Assembly: GCA_040506705.1 (NCBI GenBank)
Contig: JBEVWG010000019.1
Span: 32,916-96,915 of the forward strand
Length of the DNA stretch: 64,000 nt
DNA from: Thiodiazotropha sp040506705
Lineage (GTDB): Bacteria; Pseudomonadota; Gammaproteobacteria; Chromatiales; Chromatiaceae
Direction of reading: 5' to 3'
In this document: positions 55,241-64,000 of the stretch, one piece after another
Position numbering within the stretch: the stretch's first letter is position 1
Layout: every line of letters starts with the position of its first letter
Notes under the pieces: generated by a model
Told to the model about the DNA's origin: nothing
Seen by the model: only the letters and a program-made list of their open reading frames with translations
Database searches by the model: none
Made by a program: the position numbers and the translations under genes

Positions 55241-56464
55241 TCAAACTTCGCTTTCTAGTTCAAATGCATCGTGCAGAGCACGAACACCCAGCTCTAGATA
55301 CTTCTCATCGACAACGACTGAAATCTTGATTTCCGAGGTGGAAATCATGCGGATATTGATCCCTTCAGTAGCCAGAACTTCAAACATTTTACTGGCAATC
55401 CCGGCATGAGAACGCATCCCTACACCGACCAGGGATATTTTTACAATTCGATCATCCGACAGGACTTCACGAGCCCCCATTTCTGTGGCGGTCTGTTCCA
55501 ATATATCCTTGGCCCGCTTGAAATCACTTCGATTTACGGTGAAGGTGAAATCGGTTCGCCCGGTATCGTGGGAGATATTCTGAACGATCATATCAACTTC
55601 GATATTCTGACTCGAAACCGGGCCAATGATCTTGTGGGCCACCCCGGGTTGATCTGGAACTCCCAGGATCGTCAGTTTTGCTTCATCGCGATTAAACGCA
55701 ATACCTGAAATCTTTGCCTGTTCCATTGTCTCTTCCTCAAAGGTGATCAGTGTGCCTTCGCCCTCTTCGAAGCTGGAAAGGACACGTAGGGGAACATTAT
55801 ATTTACCAGCGAACTCTACCGCGCGAATCTGCAATACTTTAGATCCAAGACTGGCCATCTCAAGCATCTCCTCAAAGGTGATGCGCTCCAGTCTCCTGGC
55901 ATTCGGCTCTACTCTGGGATCGGTGGTATAGACGCCATCCACATCTGTGTAGATCTGACACTCGTCCGCTTTTAGCGCTGCAGCCATTGCTACTGCTGTG
56001 GTATCTGACCCACCCCGTCCCAGGGTAGTGATACTGCCATGCTCATCCACACCCTGAAAACCAGCGACAACCACTACCCGGTTAGCATCCAGATCGGCTT
56101 TTACCCTGGCGGCATCGATATCCCGGATTCTCGCTTTGCTGTATGCACTATCGGTGAGAATGTGGACCTGGCCACCAGTATAGGAGCGAGCCGGACAGCC
56201 AATTTTTTGCAGTGCCATGGATAACAGTGCAATGGTGACCTGCTCACCTGTAGAGACCAGCACATCCATCTCTCTCGGATCCGGAGCCTCGTCTATCTGA
56301 CTTGCCAAGCCGATCAATCGGTTGGTCTCTCCCGACATGGCAGAAACAACCACCACAACCTGGTCACCCTTCTCCCGATATGCTTTGACCTTTTCAGCAA
56401 CTGCTGAGATTCGCTCAACACTGCCAACGGATGTTCCACCGTATTTTTGCACTATGAGTGCCAT
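55241..56464 (-). CDS. lysC: Aspartate kinase
   Basis: 407-aa aspartokinase (first step to lysine, threonine and methionine). N-terminal kinase motif VQKYGGTSVGS, then GRGGSDTTAVA, and two C-terminal ACT domains (GVAHKIIGPVSSQNIEVDMI and GIASKMFEVLATEGINIRMI) for feedback control. It lies between alaS and csrA. Confidence 0.97.
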   Translation of the reverse strand: MALIVQKYGGTSVGSVERISAVAEKVKAYREKGDQVVVVVSAMSGETNRLIGLASQIDEAPDPREMDVLVSTGEQVTIALLSMALQKIGCPARSYTGGQVHILTDSAYSKARIRDIDAARVKADLDANRVVVVAGFQGVDEHGSITTLGRGGSDTTAVAMAAALKADECQIYTDVDGVYTTDPRVEPNARRLERITFEEMLEMASLGSKVLQIRAVEFAGKYNVPLRVLSSFEEGEGTLITFEEETMEQAKISGIAFNRDEAKLTILGVPDQPGVAHKIIGPVSSQNIEVDMIVQNISHDTGRTDFTFTVNRSDFKRAKDILEQTATEMGAREVLSDDRIVKISLVGVGMRSHAGIASKMFEVLATEGINIRMISTSEIKISVVVDEKYLELGVRALHDAFELESEV

Positions 56465-56628
56465 GTCAGTTCAATGTCCTGTAAATAAACGCCATTAAAA
56501 AAGTTGCACATTTAACACTATTGGCTGGTGGGTTTAAACTCTATATTGAGTATTAACCTGCACCTGTCGTGCTATATGATGTCACTATCTAAAGCTGGTC
56601 TTTAAGATTTGCTAGCTACCCAGGCCTC

Positions 56629-59262
56629 TTAATTACCACTGAGTCTCTCTTTGACCCAAGGCTCGACAAGAGCCAGTGCCTGGGGAATAGCATCAGGATT
56701 GCTGCCGCCAGCCTGTGCCATATCGGGACGACCACCACCTTTTCCACCGACCTGCTCAGCAGCAAGTTTAACCAGATCACCCGCCTTCATCTCTCCGGTA
56801 AGATCCTTGGTTACACCAGCGACAAGAGAGACCTTTCCACCTGCTACTGCCGTCAACAGAATAACAGCTGAACCCAATTTGTTTTTCAGCTGATCCATTG
56901 TTTCACGCAATGATTTCGGGTCAGTGCCCTCCAGATTGGCAGCCAATACCTGCACCTCACCAACCGCAACGGCTGAAGAGGCCAGATCACTTCCCGCAGC
57001 ACTGGCCAGCTTGGCCTTTAACTGCTCCAGCTCTTTTTCAAGTTTACGGTTCCGCTCCAAAATCTGGGTCAACTTCTCCTCAATCTCATCCCGTCCCGAT
57101 TTGATCATATCGGCAACACGCTGAACCCGCTCTTCATCAGCTTCCATCAGTTCGACAGCGCGTTGACCAGTGACTGCCTCTATACGCCTTACACCGGCAG
57201 CAATTCCGGTTTCTGCAGTAATCTTACAAAGACCGATATCCCCTACTGCATTGACATGGGTACCACCACACAGCTCTGTGGAAAAATCCCCCATACTCAA
57301 GACCCGTACCTGATCGGCGTACTTCTCACCAAACAGGGCCATGGCACCAGACTCTTTTGCCTGCTCAAGAGACATGAGTTCAGTGTTAACAGCGTGGTTG
57401 TATCGAATCTGCTCGTTCACAATCTGCTCAATTGTCTGCAGTTGCTCACGGGAGATCGGTTCGAAATGGGAAAAGTCGAAGCGCAGACGCTCGGCATCGA
57501 CCAGCGATCCTTTCTGAGCCACGTGATCACCCAGCACCTGCCTGAGCGCAGCATGGAGTAGATGTGTTGCAGAGTGGTTGAGTGCAGTGGCTTGACGGGT
57601 ATAGGCGTTGACCTGAGCAATCACCTGATCACCAACTTTTATTGCGCCCTCTTCCAGCTTGCCGATATGGGCAAACAGTTCACCAGCCTGTTTACGGGTG
57701 TCATCCACCTCGAACAACATACCAGAGCCTTCCAGGGAACCCATATCACCCACCTGGCCACCGGATTCAGCATAGAAAGGGGTATGGTTGAGAAATACCA
57801 TACCGTTCTCACCCTGTTTCAGTTCCTCAACTGATTCACCATCCTGGAACAGAGCAACAACCTCAGCTTTCTCCTCAAGTTGATCATAACCAGTAAATGC
57901 AGTCTGCTGATCCAGAGAAAGATCGATAGCCTCTCCAGCTGCAAACTGGCTTGCCGCCTGGGCCCGCTTTCTCTGTTCAGCCATCGCCTCATCAAAACCT
58001 GCCTGATCGATACTCAGGTCATGCTCACGGGCAACATCTGCAGTCAGGTCTCTTGGAAATCCATAGGTATCATAGAGTTTAAATACCGTCTCACCCGGTA
58101 TCACTTTGCCATCCAGAGTGGATATCGTCTCTTCGAGGATTTTCATACCCTGTTCAAGGGTCTGGGCAAAACGCTCCTCTTCCAGGCGCAGTACCTTTTC
58201 CACCTGGGATTTTTGCTTCTCAAGTTCGGGGTAAAAATCTCCCATCTCCTTGCAGAGCGGTTCAACCAGTTTATGGAAAAAAGGTGTTTTCACCCCCAGC
58301 ATATAACCATGCCGAATGGCTCGACGGATGATTCGGCGTAACACATAACCACGCCCTTCGTTTGAGGGTAAAACCCCATCAACAATCAGAAAAGCGCAGG
58401 AACGAATATGATCGGCAATAACCCTTAATGACTTCTCTTGCAGGTTGTCGCATCCGGTTACCTTGGCCGCCGATTCTATTAAATGGGCAAACAGGTCAAT
58501 CTCGTAGTTGCTGTGTACGCCTTGCAGTACTGCGGCCAATCGTTCAAGACCCATACCTGTGTCAACTGACGGCTTCGGCAATGCAGTCATCTCACCATCT
58601 GCATCCCGATTGTATTGCATGAAGACCAGATTCCAGATTTCGATGTAACGATCGCCCTCTTCCTCCGGTGTGCCTGGAGGACCGCCCCAGATCTCTTCCC
58701 CATGATCGTAAAAGATCTCGGAACAGGGTCCGCAGGGCCCTGTGTCACCCATCGACCAGAAGTTGTCGCTCTCATATCGCTTACCGCCCGGTTTGTCACC
58801 AATACGGGTAAAGCGGTCAGCATCGACACCGATCTCTTTTAGCCAGATATCGGCCGCTTCTTCATCATCCTGGTAAACGGTAATCCAGAGCTTTTCCGAG
58901 GGTAGACCTATAGTCTCAGTCAGAAACTCCCAGGCATAATTGATGGCATCTCGCTTGAAATAGTCACCAAAACTGAAATTGCCCAGCATTTCAAAGAAGG
59001 TGTGATGACGGGCTGTGTAACCGACATTCTCAAGGTCGTTATGCTTACCACCAGCCCGGACACAGCGCTGAGAGCTTGCCGCCCTGCTGTAATCCCGCTT
59101 CTCGCGCCCAAGAAATAGATCCTTGAACTGCACCATACCGGCATTTGTGAAAAGCAACGTCGGATCGTTTTGCGGAACCAAGGGGCTGCTGGTGACCACC
59201 TGATGCTGATGTTGGTCGAAATAGTCCAGGAAGGCTTTGCGAATGTCAGCGCTGGTTTTCAT
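56629..59262 (-). CDS. alaS: Alanyl-tRNA synthetase
   Basis: 877-aa enzyme, normal length. Class II catalytic core with RCVRAGGKHNDLENVG and DTGMGLERLAAVLQG, editing-domain zinc/water motifs HSATHLLHAALR and CGGTHVNAVGDIG, and the C-terminal C-Ala domain ending AGGKVSLVAGVTKDL and GGGRPDMAQAGG. Confidence 0.98.
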   Translation of the reverse strand: MKTSADIRKAFLDYFDQHQHQVVTSSPLVPQNDPTLLFTNAGMVQFKDLFLGREKRDYSRAASSQRCVRAGGKHNDLENVGYTARHHTFFEMLGNFSFGDYFKRDAINYAWEFLTETIGLPSEKLWITVYQDDEEAADIWLKEIGVDADRFTRIGDKPGGKRYESDNFWSMGDTGPCGPCSEIFYDHGEEIWGGPPGTPEEEGDRYIEIWNLVFMQYNRDADGEMTALPKPSVDTGMGLERLAAVLQGVHSNYEIDLFAHLIESAAKVTGCDNLQEKSLRVIADHIRSCAFLIVDGVLPSNEGRGYVLRRIIRRAIRHGYMLGVKTPFFHKLVEPLCKEMGDFYPELEKQKSQVEKVLRLEEERFAQTLEQGMKILEETISTLDGKVIPGETVFKLYDTYGFPRDLTADVAREHDLSIDQAGFDEAMAEQRKRAQAASQFAAGEAIDLSLDQQTAFTGYDQLEEKAEVVALFQDGESVEELKQGENGMVFLNHTPFYAESGGQVGDMGSLEGSGMLFEVDDTRKQAGELFAHIGKLEEGAIKVGDQVIAQVNAYTRQATALNHSATHLLHAALRQVLGDHVAQKGSLVDAERLRFDFSHFEPISREQLQTIEQIVNEQIRYNHAVNTELMSLEQAKESGAMALFGEKYADQVRVLSMGDFSTELCGGTHVNAVGDIGLCKITAETGIAAGVRRIEAVTGQRAVELMEADEERVQRVADMIKSGRDEIEEKLTQILERNRKLEKELEQLKAKLASAAGSDLASSAVAVGEVQVLAANLEGTDPKSLRETMDQLKNKLGSAVILLTAVAGGKVSLVAGVTKDLTGEMKAGDLVKLAAEQVGGKGGGRPDMAQAGGSNPDAIPQALALVEPWVKERLSGN

Positions 59263-59516
59263 GATTAGAGCGTTAAATTACCGTTAAAAAACAAACAATA
59301 GAAGATAACAGGATCAGAGAAAAAATGCCCGTTTTTGGTTGTATAAAAACCTTGGGAACCTCTGATTAATTCCGGTTCGGGAGTATAGACAAAAAATCCC
59401 AGGATTCCACATGATGAAGCTTGAGATTGCAAACACCTTTTTTGCCACAGAATGGTGCAAGCATCTCTATGTTCTATGAAGTTAAGAGAGATGGTGTCTA
59501 GTAGGCCTGCGGTCCA

Positions 59517-59963
59517 CTAGTCCAACAACAATGCCCGGATGAGCTCGCCAGGAAAACCTCGTGATTCGAGAAAACGAGCCCGTTTAGCCAGCGCTTTATT
59601 GGAATCGGCCTTCTCGCAACCAAACTTGGTGTCATGAACCTCCTTTAGGAGATTCCACCACTGATCGGCATAGGCTTCCAATGCCTCTTCAGTCAGTTGA
59701 CTGGCTACCCCCCGCTCACGCAGTTCCAGCCGAATACGAACAGGGCCTTGCCCTTTCCTGATACGACTCTCTACGAAGGCCTCTGTAAAACGGGCATCAC
59801 TAAGTAGATCGGAAGCGCTCAACTCTTCCAATACCCGTTCGATCTGGTCGGAGTCGTAATGACGCTTGAGGAGTTTGCGCCTGAGTTCCTCTTGGGAATG
59901 CTCCCGAGCGGCCAGAAATCTGACCGCCGAGATTTCGATATCAGTGTAGTCGGCTTCGCTCAG
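59517..59963 (-). CDS. recX: RecX, RecA regulator (apparent CTG start overlapping recA stop)
   Basis: RecX limits RecA filaments. The readable frame extends from CTG at 59963 (LSEADYTDIEISAVRFLAAR) to 59517, giving 148 aa, the usual length. There is no ATG, GTG or TTG in this frame until a TTG at 59831, which would remove the conserved N-terminal third (REHSQEELRRKLLKR). The CTG overlaps the recA TGA (C-TGA), and GAGG lies 7 bases upstream, so initiation at CTG coupled to recA translation is likely. Confidence 0.85.
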   Translation of the reverse strand: MSEADYTDIEISAVRFLAAREHSQEELRRKLLKRHYDSDQIERVLEELSASDLLSDARFTEAFVESRIRKGQGPVRIRLELRERGVASQLTEEALEAYADQWWNLLKEVHDTKFGCEKADSNKALAKRARFLESRGFPGELIRALLLD

Positions 59964-60988
59964 CTTTCTGCCTCTTCCAATTTCTCTTCCTTTTCATCTA
60001 CAGGTAAGAGTTCAGCACGGATACGTGTTTCGATTTCGTTGGAAATGTCAGGGTTTTCCTTGAGAAAATTACGTACGTTTTCCTTACCCTGACCAATACG
60101 GTCACCGTTATAGCTGTACCAGGCCCCTGATTTATCAACTATGCCCTGTTTAACACCCAGCTCAATAATCTCACCTTGTAGTGAAATACCCTCGCCATAG
60201 AGGATTTCAAACTGAACCTGTTTGAATGGTGGCGCCACTTTATTCTTAACCACCTTGACACGGGTATCGTTACCCACGACCTCATCACCCTTTTTGATGG
60301 CGCCGATACGACGAATATCGAGGCGTACGGAAGAGTAGAATTTCAGCGCATTACCACCGGTGGTGGTCTCCGGACTACCGAACATGACACCAATCTTCAT
60401 ACGTATCTGGTTAATAAAGATCACCAGACAGTTGGTGCGTTTGATATTCGCGGTAAGTTTACGCAACGCCTGCGACATCAGACGAGCCTGAAGTCCCACA
60501 TGAGAATCGCCCATATCCCCTTCGATCTCAGCCTTTGGCGTCAGTGCTGCCACCGAGTCGATAACCACCACATCAACTGCACCGGATCGTACCAACATGT
60601 CGGTAATCTCGAGGGCCTGCTCGCCGGTATCCGGTTGAGAGACCAGCAACTCATCCACATTGACTCCGAGTTTTTCTGCATACTGAGGATCCAAGGCATG
60701 CTCTGCATCGATAAAGGCCGCTGTGCCACCTACCTTTTGAGCCTCGGCAACCACCTGCAGGGTAAGCGTGGTTTTACCTGAAGATTCCGGACCATAGATT
60801 TCAACCACGCGACCTTTGGGCAGGCCACCCACACCCAGGGCAACATCCAGGCTGATCGAGCCAGTCGAGATAGCCTCGATATTTCTGATGGCATTGGTAT
60901 CGCCCATACGCATGACGGAGCCTTTGCCGAACTGCTTCTCAATCTGTCCAAGAGCAGCACTCAAGGCCTTTGTACGGTTTTCATCCAT
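59960..60988 (-). CDS. recA: Recombinase RecA
   Basis: 342-aa RecA with Walker A GPESSGKTTLTLQ, DNA-binding loop text SQALRKLTANIKRTNC, NQIRMKIGVMFGSPETTTGG and an acidic C-terminus. ATG 60988 (MDENRTKALSAALGQIEKQFG) is the family start; an upstream frame to 61027 is unsupported. No clear LexA box was found in the 40 bases upstream. Confidence 0.98.
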   Translation of the reverse strand: MDENRTKALSAALGQIEKQFGKGSVMRMGDTNAIRNIEAISTGSISLDVALGVGGLPKGRVVEIYGPESSGKTTLTLQVVAEAQKVGGTAAFIDAEHALDPQYAEKLGVNVDELLVSQPDTGEQALEITDMLVRSGAVDVVVIDSVAALTPKAEIEGDMGDSHVGLQARLMSQALRKLTANIKRTNCLVIFINQIRMKIGVMFGSPETTTGGNALKFYSSVRLDIRRIGAIKKGDEVVGNDTRVKVVKNKVAPPFKQVQFEILYGEGISLQGEIIELGVKQGIVDKSGAWYSYNGDRIGQGKENVRNFLKENPDISNEIETRIRAELLPVDEKEEKLEEAES

Positions 60989-61136
60989 TCGGTGAATCCT
61001 CATCTGTGATCTTACGAAATTATTCAATGGACAGAATTATCACACAGCCACAAGCTCACGTCATGAGTCTTCAACAGATAAAACCTATGCCACTGCTGCC
61101 CGATTAACTTTCAATCTTCTCAGAACAACTCTGAAA

Positions 61137-61298
61137 GCCCCTCTCCCTTTACGGGAGAGGGGTTGGGGAGAGGGTGTACGCGGAGCGTTTCATTTGATTG
61201 ATTGATAAAACCGCATTGATCAATCATATTTTTCTTGCTGATTGTTGGAGAAAATAGGGTGTTTGTTCACCCCCCTCTCCCCCAGCCCCTCTCCCACC
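61137..61298. repeat. CCCCTCTCCC/GGGAGAGGGG repeat upstream of recA
   Basis: Ends GCCCCTCTCCCTTTACGGGA..GAGGGG near 61137-61172 and CCCCCTCTCCC..CCCCTCTCCC near 61266-61298 match the ends of the repeats at 46.2-46.8 kb, with a different interior. The remaining gap to 61497 has a short open frame without family resemblance. Confidence 0.6.
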
Positions 61299-61497
61299 TA
61301 TTTAAAATACTGATGACTTGTAAGTTTTTTCTAGCAGTGACTCTCTACTTTACAATGCTTTTTTCATGTCTCAATTCTCAATCTGCAATAGAAACCAGCA
61401 ACAATGAATCAGTTACAAACGTAATAGTTAAAGTAAGTGGGGCAGCAATGAAGCTATGCCTTTGTTTTAACCTAAAAAATCAGTTGACCGCTCCATT

Positions 61498-62781
61498 CTA
61501 ATAGCAAGTACCTGATTTTGTAGAAAATAGCTTCGATGCAGAATTGACCGCTACCCTTGCACCCACCAGGGTTTCTTCAGGATACTCACTGCCGGTTCTA
61601 CTGTATCTACGCTCATATCTACCCAGCCAAACAGCCAGACTCAGAGTGATGGTTAATATCAGAAGTGAGCCGGCAACAACACCTGACCAACCCAACCAGC
61701 GCCAGAAGGGTTCCAGATAGAAGCCACCCAAGGTGGCTCCGGCATAGTAGAACATCAGATAGAGCGATGTAGCACTGCCTCGAGCACTCTTTGCATGCCC
61801 GGCGACCCAGCCTGCAGCCAGTGAGTGGGCAAAGAAAAATCCCAGTGCATTGATAAACAGGCCGGCAATAATCCAGTTCAGCTGCTGATTCAAAGTGAGC
61901 AAGGTACCGATCATAAAAACCGCAATACCCACGCCTATGGCTACTGGCTGGGAGCGATTGTACACCAGTCGTCCAGAAAAACCGGCAGCTAAGGTGCCTG
62001 TCAGATAAGTCAGAAAAAGCAATCCCAACCAGGAGGATGTAAGAGTGAATGGCTCATCAGCCAGAACAAAGGTGATGTAGCTGTACTGATTCACAAAAAT
62101 CATAAAGTTCAGCCCGCCGATAAAGCAGGCGGCCAGTATCAGGGGATTACGAAGGTGGCCGGAGAGACCACTCATCACATGCCCCAGACTCAAAGGTTTA
62201 GCCTTAAAGCGACTTGAGGCAGGTAACAACCAGACAACAGTGATCAGACAGATAAGATCGAATCCAGCCAACGCCATAAAACTATAGGACCACCCCCACT
62301 CAGCGGCAACCAGACCACTGATCAAACGACCGGCCACCCCCCCAAGTGAGTTGGCACCAATGTAGAGACCCACTGCCAGAAGCAGCCCTTTTGGCTCAAA
62401 CTCCTCTCCCATATAAGCCATCGCTGCAGCGGGCAGACCGGCGATGAAAGCCCCCTGCATACCCCGCAACACCAATAACTGTGTGTAGTCGGTAACAAAT
62501 GCAGCAGCAAAGGTAGTCAGGCACAAGAGAATCAGGCTGGTAAGGATGACCACCCGCCGACCTACGGCATCTGACAGTGGCCCAAGCAACAGCAGAGCCC
62601 CCCCCAGTGAGAGGGTTGCCACAGATAGACTCATTGTGGCCTGGAGAGAATCGACAGCGAACACTTCGCGAATCAGTGGCAACAGAGGCTGGGTGATGTA
62701 TAGATTACTGAACACCATGATCGAGCCGACACATAGTGCCACTGTTGCTCGCCAGAATTCTGTTGTGTGGGTCTGAATCAT
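61498..62781 (-). CDS. MFS transporter (YnfM-like)
   Basis: 427-aa inner-membrane transporter with about 12 helices, e.g. FWRATVALCVGSIMVFSNLY and VATLSLGGALLLLGPLSDAVGRR (the MFS loop 2-3 signature). It resembles the YnfM-type efflux branch. It is divergent from a LysR regulator that probably controls it; substrate unknown. Confidence 0.9.
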   Translation of the reverse strand: MIQTHTTEFWRATVALCVGSIMVFSNLYITQPLLPLIREVFAVDSLQATMSLSVATLSLGGALLLLGPLSDAVGRRVVILTSLILLCLTTFAAAFVTDYTQLLVLRGMQGAFIAGLPAAAMAYMGEEFEPKGLLLAVGLYIGANSLGGVAGRLISGLVAAEWGWSYSFMALAGFDLICLITVVWLLPASSRFKAKPLSLGHVMSGLSGHLRNPLILAACFIGGLNFMIFVNQYSYITFVLADEPFTLTSSWLGLLFLTYLTGTLAAGFSGRLVYNRSQPVAIGVGIAVFMIGTLLTLNQQLNWIIAGLFINALGFFFAHSLAAGWVAGHAKSARGSATSLYLMFYYAGATLGGFYLEPFWRWLGWSGVVAGSLLILTITLSLAVWLGRYERRYSRTGSEYPEETLVGARVAVNSASKLFSTKSGTCY

Positions 62782-62833
62782 CTTCTCAATCTGTCTGAAA
62801 TGGAAGATTGAGCTTAGCGAGGGATCATCTATA

Positions 62834-62854
62834 ATTAAAATATATTATTTTAAT
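62834..62854. promoter_or_regulatory. Palindrome ATTAAAA-N7-TTTTAAT in the MFS/LysR gap
   Basis: A perfect inverted repeat of 7-base arms in a very AT-rich 93-base divergent gap; a probable LysR-regulator site (T-N11-A class) controlling both genes. The lysR start, just downstream, has no visible ribosome site. Confidence 0.6.
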
Positions 62855-62874
62855 ATTTTCTATATTATTTATTT

Positions 62875-63750
62875 ATGAATTTAAAGCAACTGAGTTATTT
62901 CAAGGCAGTGGTTGATCAGGGTGGCTTTAGCGCAGCAGCTCGCCATCTCCATATTGCACAACCCGCCATCAGTATCGCGATCCGGAAGCTGGAGTCAGAA
63001 CTGGATCTCACTCTACTTCAGCGAAGTGAGCGACAGATCACCGTAACCACCGAAGGCGAAGTCTTACTCGGCCATGCCGAACGGCTATTGCAGCAGGCCA
63101 ATGTGGCTGAACTGGAGATGAGTGAACTTAAGGGCTTGAAGAAAGGCGAGGTTCGGATCGGCATTCCAAGTATGTTGGGCTCTTACTATTTCCCCCCCTT
63201 TCTGATGGGATTCAAACATCGCTATCCTGAATTGAGGCTCTCTGTTTTTGAGCAAGGTACACGTCGCCTGCAAGAGATGATACGTGCAGGGGAACTCGAT
63301 TTAGGGGTTGTCGTGGCGGATGCCCCTCCGGCGGATCTGGAGACCAGGTTTTTAACCCGTGAGGAGATGGTGGCTTGTGTACCAAAGGATCACCCTTTTG
63401 CGAAACAAGAGTGCATCAGTATGGAAGAGTTCTTCAGCCATGAATTGGTAGTCTTCAAACAGGGCTATTTTTTACGGGAGTTTATTGATCGCTTCAGTCA
63501 CCAACGCCAACAGGAGCCGATCATTGCTTTTGAGACCAATCTGATTCCATTGACCAAGGCGATCGTTCGACAAGGCTTCGGTATCACCACCTTCCTGCGC
63601 ATGGTGGTAGAACAGGATGTTCAACAGGACTTGGTTGCGGTACCTTTCTCTGAGCCTGTGTTTCTAGATCTCTCTCTGGCCTGGAAAAAAGGGGGTTACC
63701 TGTCCCGCGCTGACCGGGCATTTGTAGACTATATCTTGGAGAATGTTTGA
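62875..63750 (+). CDS. LysR-family transcriptional regulator
   Basis: 291-aa regulator. The N-terminal winged HTH reads LKQLSYFKAVVDQGGFSAAA and SIAIRKLESELDLTLLQR, followed by the periplasmic-binding-like effector domain (VRIGIPSMLGSYYFPPFL). It is closest in style to CysB/CynR/GltC-like members but no effector can be named. No ribosome site is visible in the AT-rich leader. Divergent MFS gene is the likely target. Confidence 0.93.
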   Translation: MNLKQLSYFKAVVDQGGFSAAARHLHIAQPAISIAIRKLESELDLTLLQRSERQITVTTEGEVLLGHAERLLQQANVAELEMSELKGLKKGEVRIGIPSMLGSYYFPPFLMGFKHRYPELRLSVFEQGTRRLQEMIRAGELDLGVVVADAPPADLETRFLTREEMVACVPKDHPFAKQECISMEEFFSHELVVFKQGYFLREFIDRFSHQRQQEPIIAFETNLIPLTKAIVRQGFGITTFLRMVVEQDVQQDLVAVPFSEPVFLDLSLAWKKGGYLSRADRAFVDYILENV

Positions 63751-63805
63751 GGCTTTATTTTCGAGGTTGCTAGAACGAACTCATTAACGTCTTATTGAAT
63801 AGTCC

Positions 63806-63886
63806 GTAGCCTGGATGAAGTGTAACGGAATCCGGGGGAACAGCGCACCAACCATCCCGGATTCCGCTGTGCTCCATCCAGGCTAC
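63806..63886. repeat. GTAGCCTGGATG inverted repeat (REP-like)
   Basis: Arms GTAGCCTGGATG and CATCCAGGCTAC enclose inner arms GGAATCCGGG and CCCGGATTCC, forming one 80-base hairpin-capable element after the LysR gene. Confidence 0.8.
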
Positions 63887-63953
63887 CTGGCTGTGGTGAT
63901 AGTTAAGAATCTGCAGAAGATTCCAGGTGGTTTGTGAATTTCCAGCGCGATTT

Positions 63954-64000
63954 GGTGGGGCATGGCCCCACCCTACCTGTCGATATAAACTGTAGGGTGG
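63954..64000. repeat. GTGGGGC palindrome pair, cut by window end
   Basis: GGTGGGGCATGGCCCCACC is followed by linker and the beginning of a second arm GTAGGGTGG, the same layout as 33260-33320. Confidence 0.75.

Noticed and set aside
60989..61090. LexA (SOS) box upstream of recA
   Set aside because: CTGT and ACAG half-sites occur but not at the N8 spacing needed.
61235..61501. 88-codon open frame upstream of the MFS gene
   Set aside because: Begins inside a repeat element, has no ribosome site and no family resemblance.

Overview
The window looks like the chromosome of a gammaproteobacterial chemolithotroph. The evidence is the housekeeping order recA-recX-alaS-lysC-csrA-tRNA-Ser at the right end, an O2-tolerant uptake hydrogenase with its own H2-sensing system, multiheme respiratory cytochromes, and many small GC-rich intergenic palindromes. 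It would suit a sulfur- or hydrogen-oxidising lineage. No species can be named from the sequence.

Left part (1-22.4 kb, nearly all on the minus strand): a signalling pair (CheB-CheR-PAS hybrid, then a PAS-GGDEF-EAL protein cut by the window edge), followed by a hydrogenase accessory and regulatory block. In transcription order it is hupD-hupF, hupG-H-I-J-K-hypA, hypB, hypC-D-E-X, hoxA-hoxJ-hoxB-hoxC. HoxB/HoxC form a regulatory H2-sensing hydrogenase, HoxJ is the sensor kinase and HoxA the NtrC-type regulator. The rest are maturation factors; HypF is not in the window. A near-consensus sigma-54 promoter precedes hupD.

Middle left (22.4-33 kb): the structural hydrogenase genes hupS-hupL-(small membrane protein)-hupC lie at 28.7-32.8 kb, also behind a sigma-54-type promoter. 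Between them and hupD sits a cyanate cassette: cynA-B-D (ABC uptake) and cynS (cyanase), with a divergent PAS-PAS-AAA+ activator. The cassette has an exact sigma-54 consensus promoter and three phased palindromes ACGAA-N2-TTCGT. It is flanked by diverged direct repeats, one being the end of hupC and the other a relic of a hupC-like 3' end, so the cyanate genes appear to interrupt an ancestral hup locus.

Middle (33-40.3 kb): a multiheme cytochrome region. On the minus strand are an octaheme HAO-like protein, a NapC/NrfH-type tetraheme quinol dehydrogenase and a two-helix membrane protein. Divergently there is a pentaheme cytochrome, an octaheme cytochrome of the tetrathionate-reductase (OTR) family and a cytochrome b partner. 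These are probably quinol-linked reductases of nitrogen or sulfur oxyanions.

Mobile segment (40.3-43 kb): two nearly identical tRNA-Arg genes (anticodons ACG and UCG), each followed by the same spacer and a copy of the tRNA 3' end, bracket a Fic/HTH 'mobile mystery protein' B/A module and a fragment of an ardA antirestriction gene. A decayed second mobile-mystery-A copy runs into the 3' end of sucA.

Right part (43-64 kb): sucA without sucB, a repeat-rich gap, a stress/redox group (rhodanese, CGFS glutaredoxin, BolA, GST), an uncharacterised AAA+ ATPase, flavodoxin, NADAR and HAD proteins, an array of tRNA-Ser 3'-end remnants, the csrA-lysC-alaS-recX-recA block, and a divergent MFS exporter/LysR pair.
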